Shown here one piece after another: positions 36,113 through 44,069 of a stretch of 51,634 bases of DNA. Both the position numbers and the translations under genes were made by a program. The notes beneath the pieces were generated by a model. The model was given only the letters and a program-made list of their open reading frames with translations, was not told the origin of the DNA and did no database searches. Source of the DNA: Nodosilinea sp. LEGE 06152 (lineage in GTDB: Bacteria; Cyanobacteriota; Cyanobacteriia; Phormidesmidales; Phormidesmidaceae); NCBI RefSeq assembly GCF_015207525.1, contig NZ_JADEWR010000010.1, forward strand, positions 6,066-57,699. Reading direction: 5' to 3'. The stretch's first letter is position 1. Each line of letters opens with the position of its first letter.

Positions 36113-36478
36113 CTAGCTATAGCGATCGAAAAGATCGCCAAGCAAGTCTTCAAAGCGGCCAAAGCGGCCAAATTCCATGTCATCAAAGTCGTTCTGCTGT
36201 TTACCGCTGGGGTAGCTGGTGGTCGCGTACCCTTTCTCGGCCTTTTTCCAGTGGGCACCGTAGCGATCGTACTGACGGCGTTTTGCTGGGTCTGAGAGCA
36301 CTTCGTAGGCTTCATTGAGAGCCTTAAATTGCTCTGCCGCTGCCGCATTGTTGGGGTTGAGGTCGGGGTGAAGCTGGCGGGCTAGCTCGCGGTAAGCCTG
36401 TTTTATGGTTAGCAGGCTTGCCTGTCGATTGACCTTTAGAATCGCGTAGTAATCTGAAGAGTCTTGGGGAGTTGGCAT
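36113..36478 (-). CDS. J-domain (DnaJ-like) co-chaperone
   Basis: 121 residues from the ATG at 36478 (an upstream in-frame ATG adds 22 codons). The J domain occupies the first ~70 residues: [34 protein letters not shown] with the essential HPD, then [24 protein letters not shown]. The short C-terminus (about 80-121) is polar with a [20 protein letters not shown]ly/Phe-like end and no zinc-finger or substrate-binding domain. It would stimulate a DnaK partner. It converges with the ParB-like gene (20-base gap). Confidence 0.92.
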   Translation of the reverse strand: MPTPQDSSDYYAILKVNRQASLLTIKQAYRELARQLHPDLNPNNAAAAEQFKALNEAYEVLSDPAKRRQYDRYGAHWKKAEKGYATTSYPSGKQQNDFDDMEFGRFGRFEDLLGDLFDRYS

Positions 36479-36704
36479 CGTTTTGTGGTCTGATTGCCCG
36501 CTGGCGAAAGTCGACTGCATCCCCTTCACTATACTAAACAGCACGGCTGATACAGGCCAGAAAACGTTAGAAAAATGACTATTTCATGCTTGCGGTCGAG
36601 GCGATCGCTAGCCGAATTGCATACCCTAGAACTACCCCTAAAGCCCTGAGCTGCAAAAGCGATCAGCGCCTTTAAACCACACCTCTCAACGGGAGGTTTT
36701 AGCC

Positions 36705-37694
36705 ATGAATAATGTTGCTCGACCCTCTATGGCCCCAGCCCAACCTGGGCTAGCCGAGACACCCGTTGCCATGGCCGAGTCGCCAAGCCAACCGCCGCAG
36801 TGGCTAGCCGGAACCGCCAACGGTTTGGTGTTGCTCAACCCTGAGCCGCAGGTGGAGCTGGAGGGCCACAATGTCACAGCCCTAGCCGCTGGCCCCAATG
36901 GCTGCTGGGCCATTACCGATCGCAGCTCCATCTGGCAGCAAGCCGCCGATCAGCCGTGGCGCAAAGTCGCTGCGGTGGATGATCTAGAGTTAAACTGCCT
37001 GTTGCCCCTCAACGATGCGGTTTTAGTTGGCACATCGGGAGCCTGCCTGATTCGCCTAGAAAATGGCAACCTGGAGCGGCTCAACTGCTTTGAAGCGGTC
37101 GAGGGGCACGACGAGTGGTATACGCCCTGGGGTGACCCGCCCGATGTGCGATCGCTTGCCGTCAGCCCCTCCGGTGATCTTTACGTCAACGTGCACGTGG
37201 GCGGCATTTTGCGCTCTGGCGATCGCGGTCAGACCTGGCAGCCAACCATTGACTTCCATGCCGATGTGCACGAGGTTCGCACCATTGCCGACCAACCCGA
37301 CTGGGTGCTGGCAGCCACCGCCGAGGGGCTGGCCATTAGCGAAGATCGGGGGCAATCCTGGCGCTTCGATCGCGCCCACCTGCACGCAGCCTACGCCCGC
37401 GCGATCGCCGTCTGTGGCGAAACCATTTTGATGTCGGCCTCGACCGGCCCGCGCACCAGCAAAGCTGCCCTTTACCGCCGTCTTCTGCATCAGCCGGGCA
37501 AATTTGCAAAATGTGAGCAGGGGCTGCCCGAGTGGTTTGCCAGCAATATCAACACGGGCACCCTGGCCACCAAAGGAGATTACGCGGCCTTTGGCACCAG
37601 CGAGGGAGAGATCTTTGGCTCTGAGGATGCGGGCCTGACCTGGCAGCGGCTAGCCACAGGGCTGGCCCCAGTGCGCTGCCTCACCGTTCTCTAG
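36705..37694 (+). CDS. Asp-box (BNR/Ycf48-like) beta-propeller protein
   Basis: 329-residue predicted beta-propeller. Three Asp-box repeats are visible: RSGDRGQTWQP, SEDRGQSWRF and SEDAGLTWQRL. Between them are typical propeller strands (VRSLAVSPSGDLYVNVHVGGI; WVLAATAEGLAI; YAAFGTSEGEIF). The first ~30 residues are Pro/Ala-rich and disordered without a clear signal peptide. Such folds occur in sialidases, Ycf48/HCF136 and sortilin-like proteins; no catalytic residues can be named here, so the role is unknown. AACGGGAGG provides the ribosome site. Confidence 0.8.
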   Translation: MNNVARPSMAPAQPGLAETPVAMAESPSQPPQWLAGTANGLVLLNPEPQVELEGHNVTALAAGPNGCWAITDRSSIWQQAADQPWRKVAAVDDLELNCLLPLNDAVLVGTSGACLIRLENGNLERLNCFEAVEGHDEWYTPWGDPPDVRSLAVSPSGDLYVNVHVGGILRSGDRGQTWQPTIDFHADVHEVRTIADQPDWVLAATAEGLAISEDRGQSWRFDRAHLHAAYARAIAVCGETILMSASTGPRTSKAALYRRLLHQPGKFAKCEQGLPEWFASNINTGTLATKGDYAAFGTSEGEIFGSEDAGLTWQRLATGLAPVRCLTVL

Positions 37695-37714
37695 CCCCAT
37701 TGTCAATCCAAGCG

Positions 37715-38335
37715 CTAATAAGACACGCCTGGGGTTTTCTTCAGGCAGGCGTCGTCGGTGACCTGTTTTAGCATAAAGTCGGCCACGTCGGCGCGGGAAA
37801 TTTTGGCCCCAAAATCGATCGTCTCGCCAGCGCGGTACTTGCCTGTGTGCTCGTCATTGGTGAGCCCGGCGGGGCGCACAATTACCCAGTCGAGATTGCT
37901 CTGCTGAATGATGCGCTCTTTGTCTTCGTGGTCGGCGATCGCGTTGCGCAGCACCAGCGGAATGATGATGTACCGCACCAAAAAGCTCACCTGCTTGCGG
38001 CTTTCACCCACCCCCAAAGACGATTGGTAAACCAGCCGCCGCACGTTGTACTGCTCCATCGCCTCGACAATGTTTCTCACACCCGTCGTCAGGGCCGGGC
38101 TTCGCTTCAGGCTCGCCGACCCCAGGGCAGACAACACGGCATCTTGCCCCTGCACGGCTTTCTCTACGGTGGCTTTGTCGGTCACATCCCCCTCGATTGT
38201 CTTTATCGTAGGGTAGTCGGCGACTAGCTCATTGGCATGGCGAGAGAAGCCGGTGACGGTGTGCCCCTGGGCCAGGGCTTGCTTGATTAGCTCACGACCG
38301 GTATCGCCCGTTGCGCCAAAAATTAGCAGGTTCAT
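37715..38335 (-). CDS. NAD(P)-binding (atypical SDR) protein
   Basis: 206-residue single-domain Rossmann protein. MNLLIFGATGDTGRELIKQALAQGHTVTGF is the atypical SDR nucleotide loop (GATGxTG), with D at TIEGDVTD and VLSALG. YQSSLGVG and WVIVRPAGLTND are the usual downstream motifs of the NmrA/BVR-B-like group, which often act as flavin or biliverdin reductases or redox sensors. The usual length is ~210. Converges with the propeller gene. Substrate unknown. Confidence 0.9.
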   Translation of the reverse strand: MNLLIFGATGDTGRELIKQALAQGHTVTGFSRHANELVADYPTIKTIEGDVTDKATVEKAVQGQDAVLSALGSASLKRSPALTTGVRNIVEAMEQYNVRRLVYQSSLGVGESRKQVSFLVRYIIIPLVLRNAIADHEDKERIIQQSNLDWVIVRPAGLTNDEHTGKYRAGETIDFGAKISRADVADFMLKQVTDDACLKKTPGVSY

Positions 38336-38494
38336 CCTGTAGCCTCCATCATCGCCATAACCTCTCTAGGGTGGCAGAAAGCGCGATCGCTGGCTTCTAC
38401 CCTTTGAAATGGATTGTGAAGGCTAAGATTGGGCTGAGGCAGGCGGCATTCGCCGAAATAGCACACTATATCTAGGCTGCATCAGGCTGTTGCT

Positions 38495-38992
38495 ATGGCT
38501 GTTGAATTTCATTTGCTGGTAGAAAATACCGTATTTTTTGTAATAGCCACCGGGTTTTTGGCGATCGCGGGCTGGGCCTGGCGTCATGTAACCCCCTTTG
38601 AGCTGCCTAAACCGCTGCCCAACTGGTTTAAATACTGGTTTGGTTCGGTGCAGGTGCTGGGCATTGTGCCACCCCTGGGGGCTTTGGGGTGGGCAATCTG
38701 GCAGGGCGAGCCGTTGGTCTGGATGATATTGGCTGCCTACTTTGTGCTCCTGGGGCTGCAAATTTTGTCAGAACTTTTAACCCTAAAACAGCTGCGCTCG
38801 GTTGTTTGGGTTATGGTGCCTTACCTCTATGTGCCCTACCGCCTGTGGCAGCTCTATGAAGGGGTCGAGCTGACCGCAGACAGGCCCGATCTAGTGTGGA
38901 TACAGCTGCTACTGGGCGCAGAAATTGTCGTTTGGGGTATTAACTATTTGCTAGATTTGGCGCAGCTGCCCAGGCTTTTTAGGTGGCCGTAG
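38495..38992 (+). CDS. Four-helix membrane protein of unknown function
   Basis: 165 residues with about five hydrophobic segments (TVFFVIATGFLAIAGWAW; VLGIVPPLGALGWAIW; VWMILAAYFVLLGLQIL; VVWVMVPYLYVPYRLW; LLLGAEIVVWGINYLL). No motif recognised; probably a conserved cyanobacterial integral membrane protein. The ATG at 38495 has a poor ribosome site. Ends within a HIP1 octamer. Confidence 0.65.
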   Translation: MAVEFHLLVENTVFFVIATGFLAIAGWAWRHVTPFELPKPLPNWFKYWFGSVQVLGIVPPLGALGWAIWQGEPLVWMILAAYFVLLGLQILSELLTLKQLRSVVWVMVPYLYVPYRLWQLYEGVELTADRPDLVWIQLLLGAEIVVWGINYLLDLAQLPRLFRWP

Positions 38993-39226
38993 CGATCGCC
39001 CTCCTTCAGCCGTTGGCAGTCGGCACCGGGTTGCTTGCAAAAGATTTTCGCAGATACCCTGGCTGCGTTCTGTCGTTAGAAATGGGCTCTAAACCAGAGA
39101 TAGACGCAGTTTTTAAGCTACTGCTTAAGAGCAAACGACCGTTTGCCCCTACGGGATACCTGTTTTGATGGCCTACTTTTGTGGCTCCTCCGGCCCCCTA
39201 AATTTAGGGAAACCGGAGGGCCAGTT
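38993..39226. repeat. Intergenic repeats: REP-like palindrome and CCTCCGG hairpin
   Basis: GCAAACGACCGTTTGCCCCTACGG (39131-39154) belongs to the palindromic family also found at 47571-47590 and 48637-48739. At 39196-39209 CCCTAAATTTAGGG is a perfect 14-bp palindrome nested between CCTCCGG (39187-39193) and CCGGAGG, forming a two-tier hairpin. Confidence 0.6.
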
Positions 39227-39354
39227 CTAGGGGCTGTCATCAATGAGCTGCTAAACGCCCAAAATCAAGGTTTACAGCCCCTAGCCTGTTCTTGGGGTCG
39301 GGCGTGGCAAGGCTTAATATGCCAGGTTTGGCCACAATTGATGACACGCCCTAG
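39227..39354. mobile_element. MITE-like element, copy 2
   Basis: Terminal inverted repeats CTAGGGGCTGTCATCAAT (left) and ATTGATGACACGCCCTAG (right), 128 bases outer-to-outer. The flanking CTAG may be a target duplication. The interior matches copy 1 at 11126-11256 (TTCTTGGGGTCGGGCGT). Non-coding. Confidence 0.72.
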
Positions 39355-39377
39355 CAGCCTTCAGGCAAACCAAAAGC

Positions 39378-40871
39378 CTAGAGCAGCTTGGCCAGGGTGG
39401 CTTCGGTACCTAACTCATGGAGCTGGTGCAGGTGCTGGGTCACCGTTTCGACAAAGCGCGGCGATTGGGGGAGGTCGCCAAAGATCTCCGTCAGATTCAG
39501 CAGCGGCATGGGGTCAGTGCCGCCAGATCTGGCCCGTTCTGTCAGCGTATCGGCCATTGGGTCATCGATGGGCATCGCGTTGCCTTGATCGTCTTTGCCG
39601 TTCAGGTAGCGGAACCAGGCGGCGATGGTGAGGCTGAGATAGTCGATCGCGCCATTTTGCTCCAGCCTGTCGCGTAGGGAACCCAGCGCCCACTTGGGCA
39701 GCTTGGCCGAGCTATTGAGGCACAGTCGGGCCAGCTGATCGCGAATTTTGGGGTTTGAGAACCGTTCCACCAGAGTCTGCTTGTACTGGCTGACATCAAT
39801 GCCGGGGACCGGGTGCAGGGTGGGGGTGACTTCATCCATCAGCCGCTCGATCGCCTGGCGAATCTGGGCGTCAGCCATCGCCTCATGGGCGTAGGTGTAG
39901 CCTTTCAGCGAGCCAAGGTAGCCCAGCAGCAGGTGGCTGGTGTTGAGCAGCCGAATCTTCATCATCTCGTAGGGGTGTACGTCGTCGGTCATCTGCACAC
40001 CCACCGATTCCAGATCGGGGCGATCGTTGCAAAAGCGATCTTCAATGACCCACTGGGTGAAGGGTTCCGCTACGACAGGCCAGGCATCATCGAGGTCAAA
40101 CTGGTCGGCCACCATTTCCAGATCGCCGGGGGTGGTGGCAGGGGTGATCCGATCCACCATGCAGTTGGGGAAAGCGACGTTCTCCTCAATCCACCCGCCC
40201 AGCTCGGGGTTTTGCAGGTTGGCGAAGGTGGTCAGCATTCTGCCCACCATGTCGCCGTTGCCCTGGATGTTGTCGCAGGAGAGCACGGTAAAGGGCGCAA
40301 TGCCCCGCTGCCGCCGCCGGGCCAGGGCGGCGGTGAGAAAGCCGTAGACCCCCTGGGGTTGCTCAGGGTTTTGCAAATCGTGCTGAATGGTGGGATGGTC
40401 GGCGTCAAACTCGCCGGTGCCTTCGACGACGTAGTAGCCGCCTTCGGTAATGGTCAGGGTGACAATGCGGCACTGGGGGTCGGCCAGGGTTGCGATCGCG
40501 GCCTCGCGGTCATGGGGCGCAAACACATACTGAGTGATCGAGCCAATCACGCGAGCGTTGTCACCGGCAGGCGATCGCTCCACCAGGGTATACAGACAAT
40601 CTTGCGACTCCAGAGCGTCTCGCATTTTCTGGTCAAACTCCAGCAGGCCAACGCCGCAGATGGCCCAGTCGCTGCCGGGGTTTTGCTCCAGGTAGTTATC
40701 CATGTAGAGCGCCTGGTGGGCGCGGTGAAAGCCGCCGACGCCAATGTGGACAATGCCGGGGGTGACAGCGCTGCGATCGTACCGGGGCACGCGCACGCGA
40801 TCGCTGAGCTGGTCGAGCGATCGCTCATTCAGCTTGACGAGGGACTTCGTGGGGTTGGATGGGCTGTTCAT
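39378..40871 (-). CDS. Mannitol 2-dehydrogenase family polyol dehydrogenase
   Basis: 497 residues from the ATG at 40871 (the frame runs on upstream, but that part overlaps the ABC ATPase gene). It oxidises a polyol (mannitol, arabitol or similar) to the ketose with NAD+. Motifs: VHIGVGGFHRAHQALYMD (Rossmann loop), TLTITEGGYYV, LSCDNIQGNG, FPNCMVDRITPAT, and the catalytic region MKIRLLNTSHLLLGYLGSL with Lys/Asn/His. The 47-base overlap with the upstream ATPase gene shows it is the last gene of the polyol transport operon. The closest analogues are the Rhodobacter/Pseudomonas SmoK-MtlK type clusters. Exact polyol uncertain. Confidence 0.9.
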   Translation of the reverse strand: MNSPSNPTKSLVKLNERSLDQLSDRVRVPRYDRSAVTPGIVHIGVGGFHRAHQALYMDNYLEQNPGSDWAICGVGLLEFDQKMRDALESQDCLYTLVERSPAGDNARVIGSITQYVFAPHDREAAIATLADPQCRIVTLTITEGGYYVVEGTGEFDADHPTIQHDLQNPEQPQGVYGFLTAALARRRQRGIAPFTVLSCDNIQGNGDMVGRMLTTFANLQNPELGGWIEENVAFPNCMVDRITPATTPGDLEMVADQFDLDDAWPVVAEPFTQWVIEDRFCNDRPDLESVGVQMTDDVHPYEMMKIRLLNTSHLLLGYLGSLKGYTYAHEAMADAQIRQAIERLMDEVTPTLHPVPGIDVSQYKQTLVERFSNPKIRDQLARLCLNSSAKLPKWALGSLRDRLEQNGAIDYLSLTIAAWFRYLNGKDDQGNAMPIDDPMADTLTERARSGGTDPMPLLNLTEIFGDLPQSPRFVETVTQHLHQLHELGTEATLAKLL

Positions 40872-42027
40872 AGGTTTGCTCTCGTGGGGCTTCGGTTTGT
40901 AGCGGTACTTCGGGGTGGTGGGTGAGGCTGAGCGGATGGCGCTCGGCTTTGGGAATCGCCTGACCTGCGCCATCGAACAGGTGGCAGAGGTTGCCGTCGA
41001 TAGAGACAGGGACGCGATCGCGCACCTTGGCCCGACTGTCGCCGTCGGTCTGCACGATAAAGGTGTCGCCGCCAGCGACCTTGACGTAGAGGTAGGTTTC
41101 GCCGCCCAGGCGCTCGACCACCAAGACCTCACCCATCAGCGTGGGGTTGCTGGCGTCGATCCGCAGGTGCTCGGGGCGAATACCCAGGGTGGCGCGATCG
41201 CCTGCCATCAAAGTTCTCGGCTGCACCGGAATGGTGATAGTGGCATCGCCCGGCAGGCGCACGGTGGTGCCAGAATCTTGCACCCCGGTGGTCTGCACCG
41301 CCAAAAAGTTCATCTTGGGCGAGCCGATGAACCCGGCCACAAACAGGTTGCGGGGATGGTGGTACAGCTCCAGGGGCGACCCCACCTGCTCGACTATGCC
41401 GCCCTGGAGCACCACAATCTTGTCGGCCAGGGTCATAGCTTCGATTTGGTCGTGTGTGACGTAGATCATGGTGGATTGCAGGCTTTCGTGCAGCCCCGCT
41501 AGCTCAATGCGCATCTGCACCCGCAAAGACGCATCTAGGTTCGACAGCGGCTCATCAAACAAAAACACCTTGGGGTTGCGAACTAATGCGCGACCGATCG
41601 CGACCCGCTGGCGCTGCCCGCCAGAGAGCTTGCCCGGCTTGCGATCGAGCAGCGGCTCCAGCTGCAAAATTCGCGCTACATCCCGCGCCCGCTCCATGCG
41701 CCGCTCTTTAGAAACCCCAGCCAGGCGCAGGCTAAAGGCCATGTTCTCGGCCACGGTCATGTGGGGGTACAGGGCGTAGGTTTGGAACACCATCGCCAAC
41801 CCCCGCTGGTCGGGGGGCACGTCGTTCATGCGATCGCCATCCACCAGCAGGTCGCCGGAGGTGATGTCTTCGAGCCCGGCGATCATGCGCAGCAGGGTCG
41901 ATTTGCCGCAGCCAGAGGGGCCGACAAAGACGACAAACTCGCGATCGTGAATGTCGAGATTGACGCCTTTAATAACTTCGTTATCAACGTAGGTTTTATG
42001 GATGTCTCGTAACGTGACGGTTGACAT
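40825..42027 (-). CDS. ABC transporter ATP-binding protein (polyol/sugar, MalK/SmoK type)
   Basis: 400 residues. Walker A GPSGCGKST (36-44), Q-loop MVFQTYALYPHMTVAENMAF, signature KLSGGQRQRVAIGRALVRNP, Walker B VFLFDEPLSNLD, and H-loop YVTHDQIEAMTLADKI are intact. The C-terminal TOBE/MOI-like regulatory domain (about 235-365) is that of the UgpC/MalK group (GIRPEHL). The Pro/Glu-rich extension of about 35 residues at the end is unusual. It energises the two permeases encoded upstream. Confidence 0.93.
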   Translation of the reverse strand: MSTVTLRDIHKTYVDNEVIKGVNLDIHDREFVVFVGPSGCGKSTLLRMIAGLEDITSGDLLVDGDRMNDVPPDQRGLAMVFQTYALYPHMTVAENMAFSLRLAGVSKERRMERARDVARILQLEPLLDRKPGKLSGGQRQRVAIGRALVRNPKVFLFDEPLSNLDASLRVQMRIELAGLHESLQSTMIYVTHDQIEAMTLADKIVVLQGGIVEQVGSPLELYHHPRNLFVAGFIGSPKMNFLAVQTTGVQDSGTTVRLPGDATITIPVQPRTLMAGDRATLGIRPEHLRIDASNPTLMGEVLVVERLGGETYLYVKVAGGDTFIVQTDGDSRAKVRDRVPVSIDGNLCHLFDGAGQAIPKAERHPLSLTHHPEVPLQTEAPREQTYEQPIQPHEVPRQAE

Positions 42028-42064
42028 GGGTGGCTCACCTTATTAAGTGAAAAAGTTAAAAGTT

Positions 42065-42170
42065 GTAGGTTGGGTGGAACGGAGTGAAACCCAACGTTGC
42101 CTGGGTTTGTTGGGTTATGCTGAGCTTTACCCAACCTACGGGTTTAGCTGGTGGGCAGTGCCCACCCTAC
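42065..42170. repeat. Interspersed repeat between permease and ATPase genes
   Basis: GTAGGTTGGGT (42065-42075) and ACCCAACCTAC (42129-42139) form an 11-bp inverted repeat, followed by the palindrome GTGGGCA-G-TGCCCAC (42151-42165). It interrupts the spacing between the permease and ATPase genes and may attenuate or process the polycistronic RNA. Confidence 0.6.
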
Positions 42171-42185
42171 GAGAATTGGAATTAT

Positions 42186-43007
42186 CTACTTGACGGCCCC
42201 AAAGGTGAGACCTCGCACCAGCTGGCGCTGGCTGACCCAGCCGAAGAGCAAAATGGGGGCGATCGCCATGCTAGAAGCCGCCGACAGCTTGGCCCAAAAT
42301 AACCCCTGGGGGCTAGAGAATGACGCAATAAACGCCGTCAGCGGAGCCGCATCAAAGGTAGTCAAATTGAGGCTCCAGAAGGCTTCATTCCAGGACAAAA
42401 TGATCGAGAGTAGGGCGGTGGAAAAAATTCCCGGCAGGGCCAACGGCAGCAACACATGCACCAGTTCCTGATAGGTGGACGCGCCATCCATGCGATCGGC
42501 TTCAAGAATTTCCTTCGGCACTTCTTTGAAGAAGCTGTAGATCATCCACACCACAATCGGCAGGTTGATCAGCGTGTAAATGATGATCAGGCCGATGCGG
42601 GTATCGAGCAGCCCCGTCTCCCGCGCCAGAATGTAGATCGGCACCAGCACACCCACGGCGGGCAGCATTTTGGTCGAGAGCATCCACACCAGCGTGCTCT
42701 TGGTGCGCTTGGTGGGGAAAAACGACATAGCGTAGGCCGCCGGAATCGCCAGCAGCAGCGACAGAAGCGTCGCCCCCAGGGAGATCACCACGCTATTTAG
42801 GGCGAAGTTAAAGTACGAGGCCCGAGTCTGCACCGCCACGTAATTCTCTAGAGTGGGCCGAAAGAACAGCTGGGGTGGGGTGGCCACCGCCGCCACCTCG
42901 GTCTTAAAGCTGGTGATAAACATCCAGAAAATTGGGAAGAACAGCAGGCAGGCCACTAGCCAGCCCAGCAGCGGAATCCACCAGCGGTTGGATCGATTAG
43001 TTGCCAT
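42186..43007 (-). CDS. ABC transporter permease (MalG/SmoG type)
   Basis: 273 residues from the ATG at 43007; the start lies one base from the stop of the preceding permease, showing tight coupling. Six helices are visible, and the EAA loop reads EILEADRMDGASTYQELVHVLLPLALPGI, the contact to the ATPase. The family's FFPIFWMFITSFK N-terminus and W-N-E-A-F end (ILSWNEAFWS) are present. It forms the membrane channel with the MalF-type subunit for polyol uptake. Confidence 0.93.
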   Translation of the reverse strand: MATNRSNRWWIPLLGWLVACLLFFPIFWMFITSFKTEVAAVATPPQLFFRPTLENYVAVQTRASYFNFALNSVVISLGATLLSLLLAIPAAYAMSFFPTKRTKSTLVWMLSTKMLPAVGVLVPIYILARETGLLDTRIGLIIIYTLINLPIVVWMIYSFFKEVPKEILEADRMDGASTYQELVHVLLPLALPGIFSTALLSIILSWNEAFWSLNLTTFDAAPLTAFIASFSSPQGLFWAKLSAASSMAIAPILLFGWVSQRQLVRGLTFGAVK

Positions 43008-43008
43008 A

Positions 43009-43926
43009 TCAGGTGTCCAAATTACGAGCAACACTGCGCATTAAGAAAATCGCCACGACGTTCGCCAGCACAACGGCAATCAAACCGCCCGCCGAGGCCC
43101 CACCGACGTCGAACTCCAGCAGCGCTTTGAGGTAGATGTAGTAGGCCAGGTTGGTGGTGGCCAGGCCCGGGCCGCCCCCGGTAGTGACGAAAATTTCGGC
43201 AAAGATGGTGAGAAAGAAAATCGTCTCGATCATGGCGACCACGGCGATCGCCCGATTCAGGTGGGGCAGCACCACAAAGCGGAACAGCTGCATGGCGCTC
43301 GCGCCATCCATGCGGGCCGCCTCCATCTGGTCGGTATCGAGGGACTGAATGGCCGTCAGCAAAATCAGCAGGGCAAAGGGCAGCCACTGCCAAGCCACAA
43401 TGATGATGATCGCCAGCAGCGGGAAGTCGGCAAACCAGTCAATTGCCCCTAAGCCCAGCCCCCGCGTGATCTGGGCAAACAGCCCGTTCACCGGGTGCAT
43501 CAGCATGTTTTTCCAGATCAGGGCGCTGACCGTGGGCATAACAAAGAATGGCGAAATCGCCAGCACCCGCGCCACGCCGCGACCAAAAAACTCCTGGTTA
43601 AACAGCACCGCCAGTACGGTGCCCAGGCCAATCGTAATCGCCAGCACCGACACCACCAGCACCATTGTGATGCCGATGGAAATCCACAGGGTGGGGTCGG
43701 TGAGAATGTAGGTGAAGTTGGCAAAGCCGACAAACTCGCGCTCGTCGGGAATCAGCAGGTTGTAGCGCTGGAAGGCAAACCAGATGGCCATCGCCAGCGG
43801 CACCACCATCCAGAGCACCAGCAAAATCACCGAAGGGGCTACCAGCAGCCGGGCGGGAATTGAGCGATGCGATCGCGTCCGCGCGGGCGGCGGCGAGTGG
43901 GTAGGGGTTGCAATAGAGGACGTCAT
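43009..43926 (-). CDS. ABC transporter permease (MalF/SmoF type)
   Basis: 305 residues. The N-terminal ~25 residues are Pro/Ser-rich, then six helices (LLVAPSVILLVLWMVVPLAMAIWFAF first). The EAA motif is QMEAARMDGASAMQLFRFVVLPHLNR. It has the SANFTYILTD-type periplasmic loop of sugar/polyol permeases (FANFTYILTDPTLW). Its leader is pyrimidine-rich and has no Shine-Dalgarno, in contrast to most genes here. Pairs with the permease downstream. Confidence 0.92.
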   Translation of the reverse strand: MTSSIATPTHSPPPARTRSHRSIPARLLVAPSVILLVLWMVVPLAMAIWFAFQRYNLLIPDEREFVGFANFTYILTDPTLWISIGITMVLVVSVLAITIGLGTVLAVLFNQEFFGRGVARVLAISPFFVMPTVSALIWKNMLMHPVNGLFAQITRGLGLGAIDWFADFPLLAIIIIVAWQWLPFALLILLTAIQSLDTDQMEAARMDGASAMQLFRFVVLPHLNRAIAVVAMIETIFFLTIFAEIFVTTGGGPGLATTNLAYYIYLKALLEFDVGGASAGGLIAVVLANVVAIFLMRSVARNLDT

Positions 43927-44069
43927 AGTTTGGGAAAGAGTGAAGGGTGAAGGGAGGGGGAGATGAGGGGATGAGGAGGTGCAAAATTCAAAATTGAGAA
44001 TTCAAAATTTTTAACTTTGAATTTTGAATTTCTTCCCTTCCTCGCCTCCTTACCTTCCTCAAGCAAGCG
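43927..44069. repeat. Structured spacer between binding-protein and permease genes
   Basis: On the plus strand there is a purine-rich tract (43928-43982), then AAATTCAAAATT (43984-43995) inverted at 44020-44031, then a pyrimidine-rich tract (44029-44064) that can pair loosely with the purine one. In the transcript (minus strand) this is a large stem downstream of the binding-protein gene. In operons such as malEFG a comparable element sets unequal expression. Confidence 0.55.

Noticed and set aside
40872..41132. N-terminal extension of the mannitol dehydrogenase frame
   Set aside because: It lies within the ABC ATPase coding sequence and is Ser/Arg/Pro-rich; the family starts near MNSPSNPTKS at 40871.
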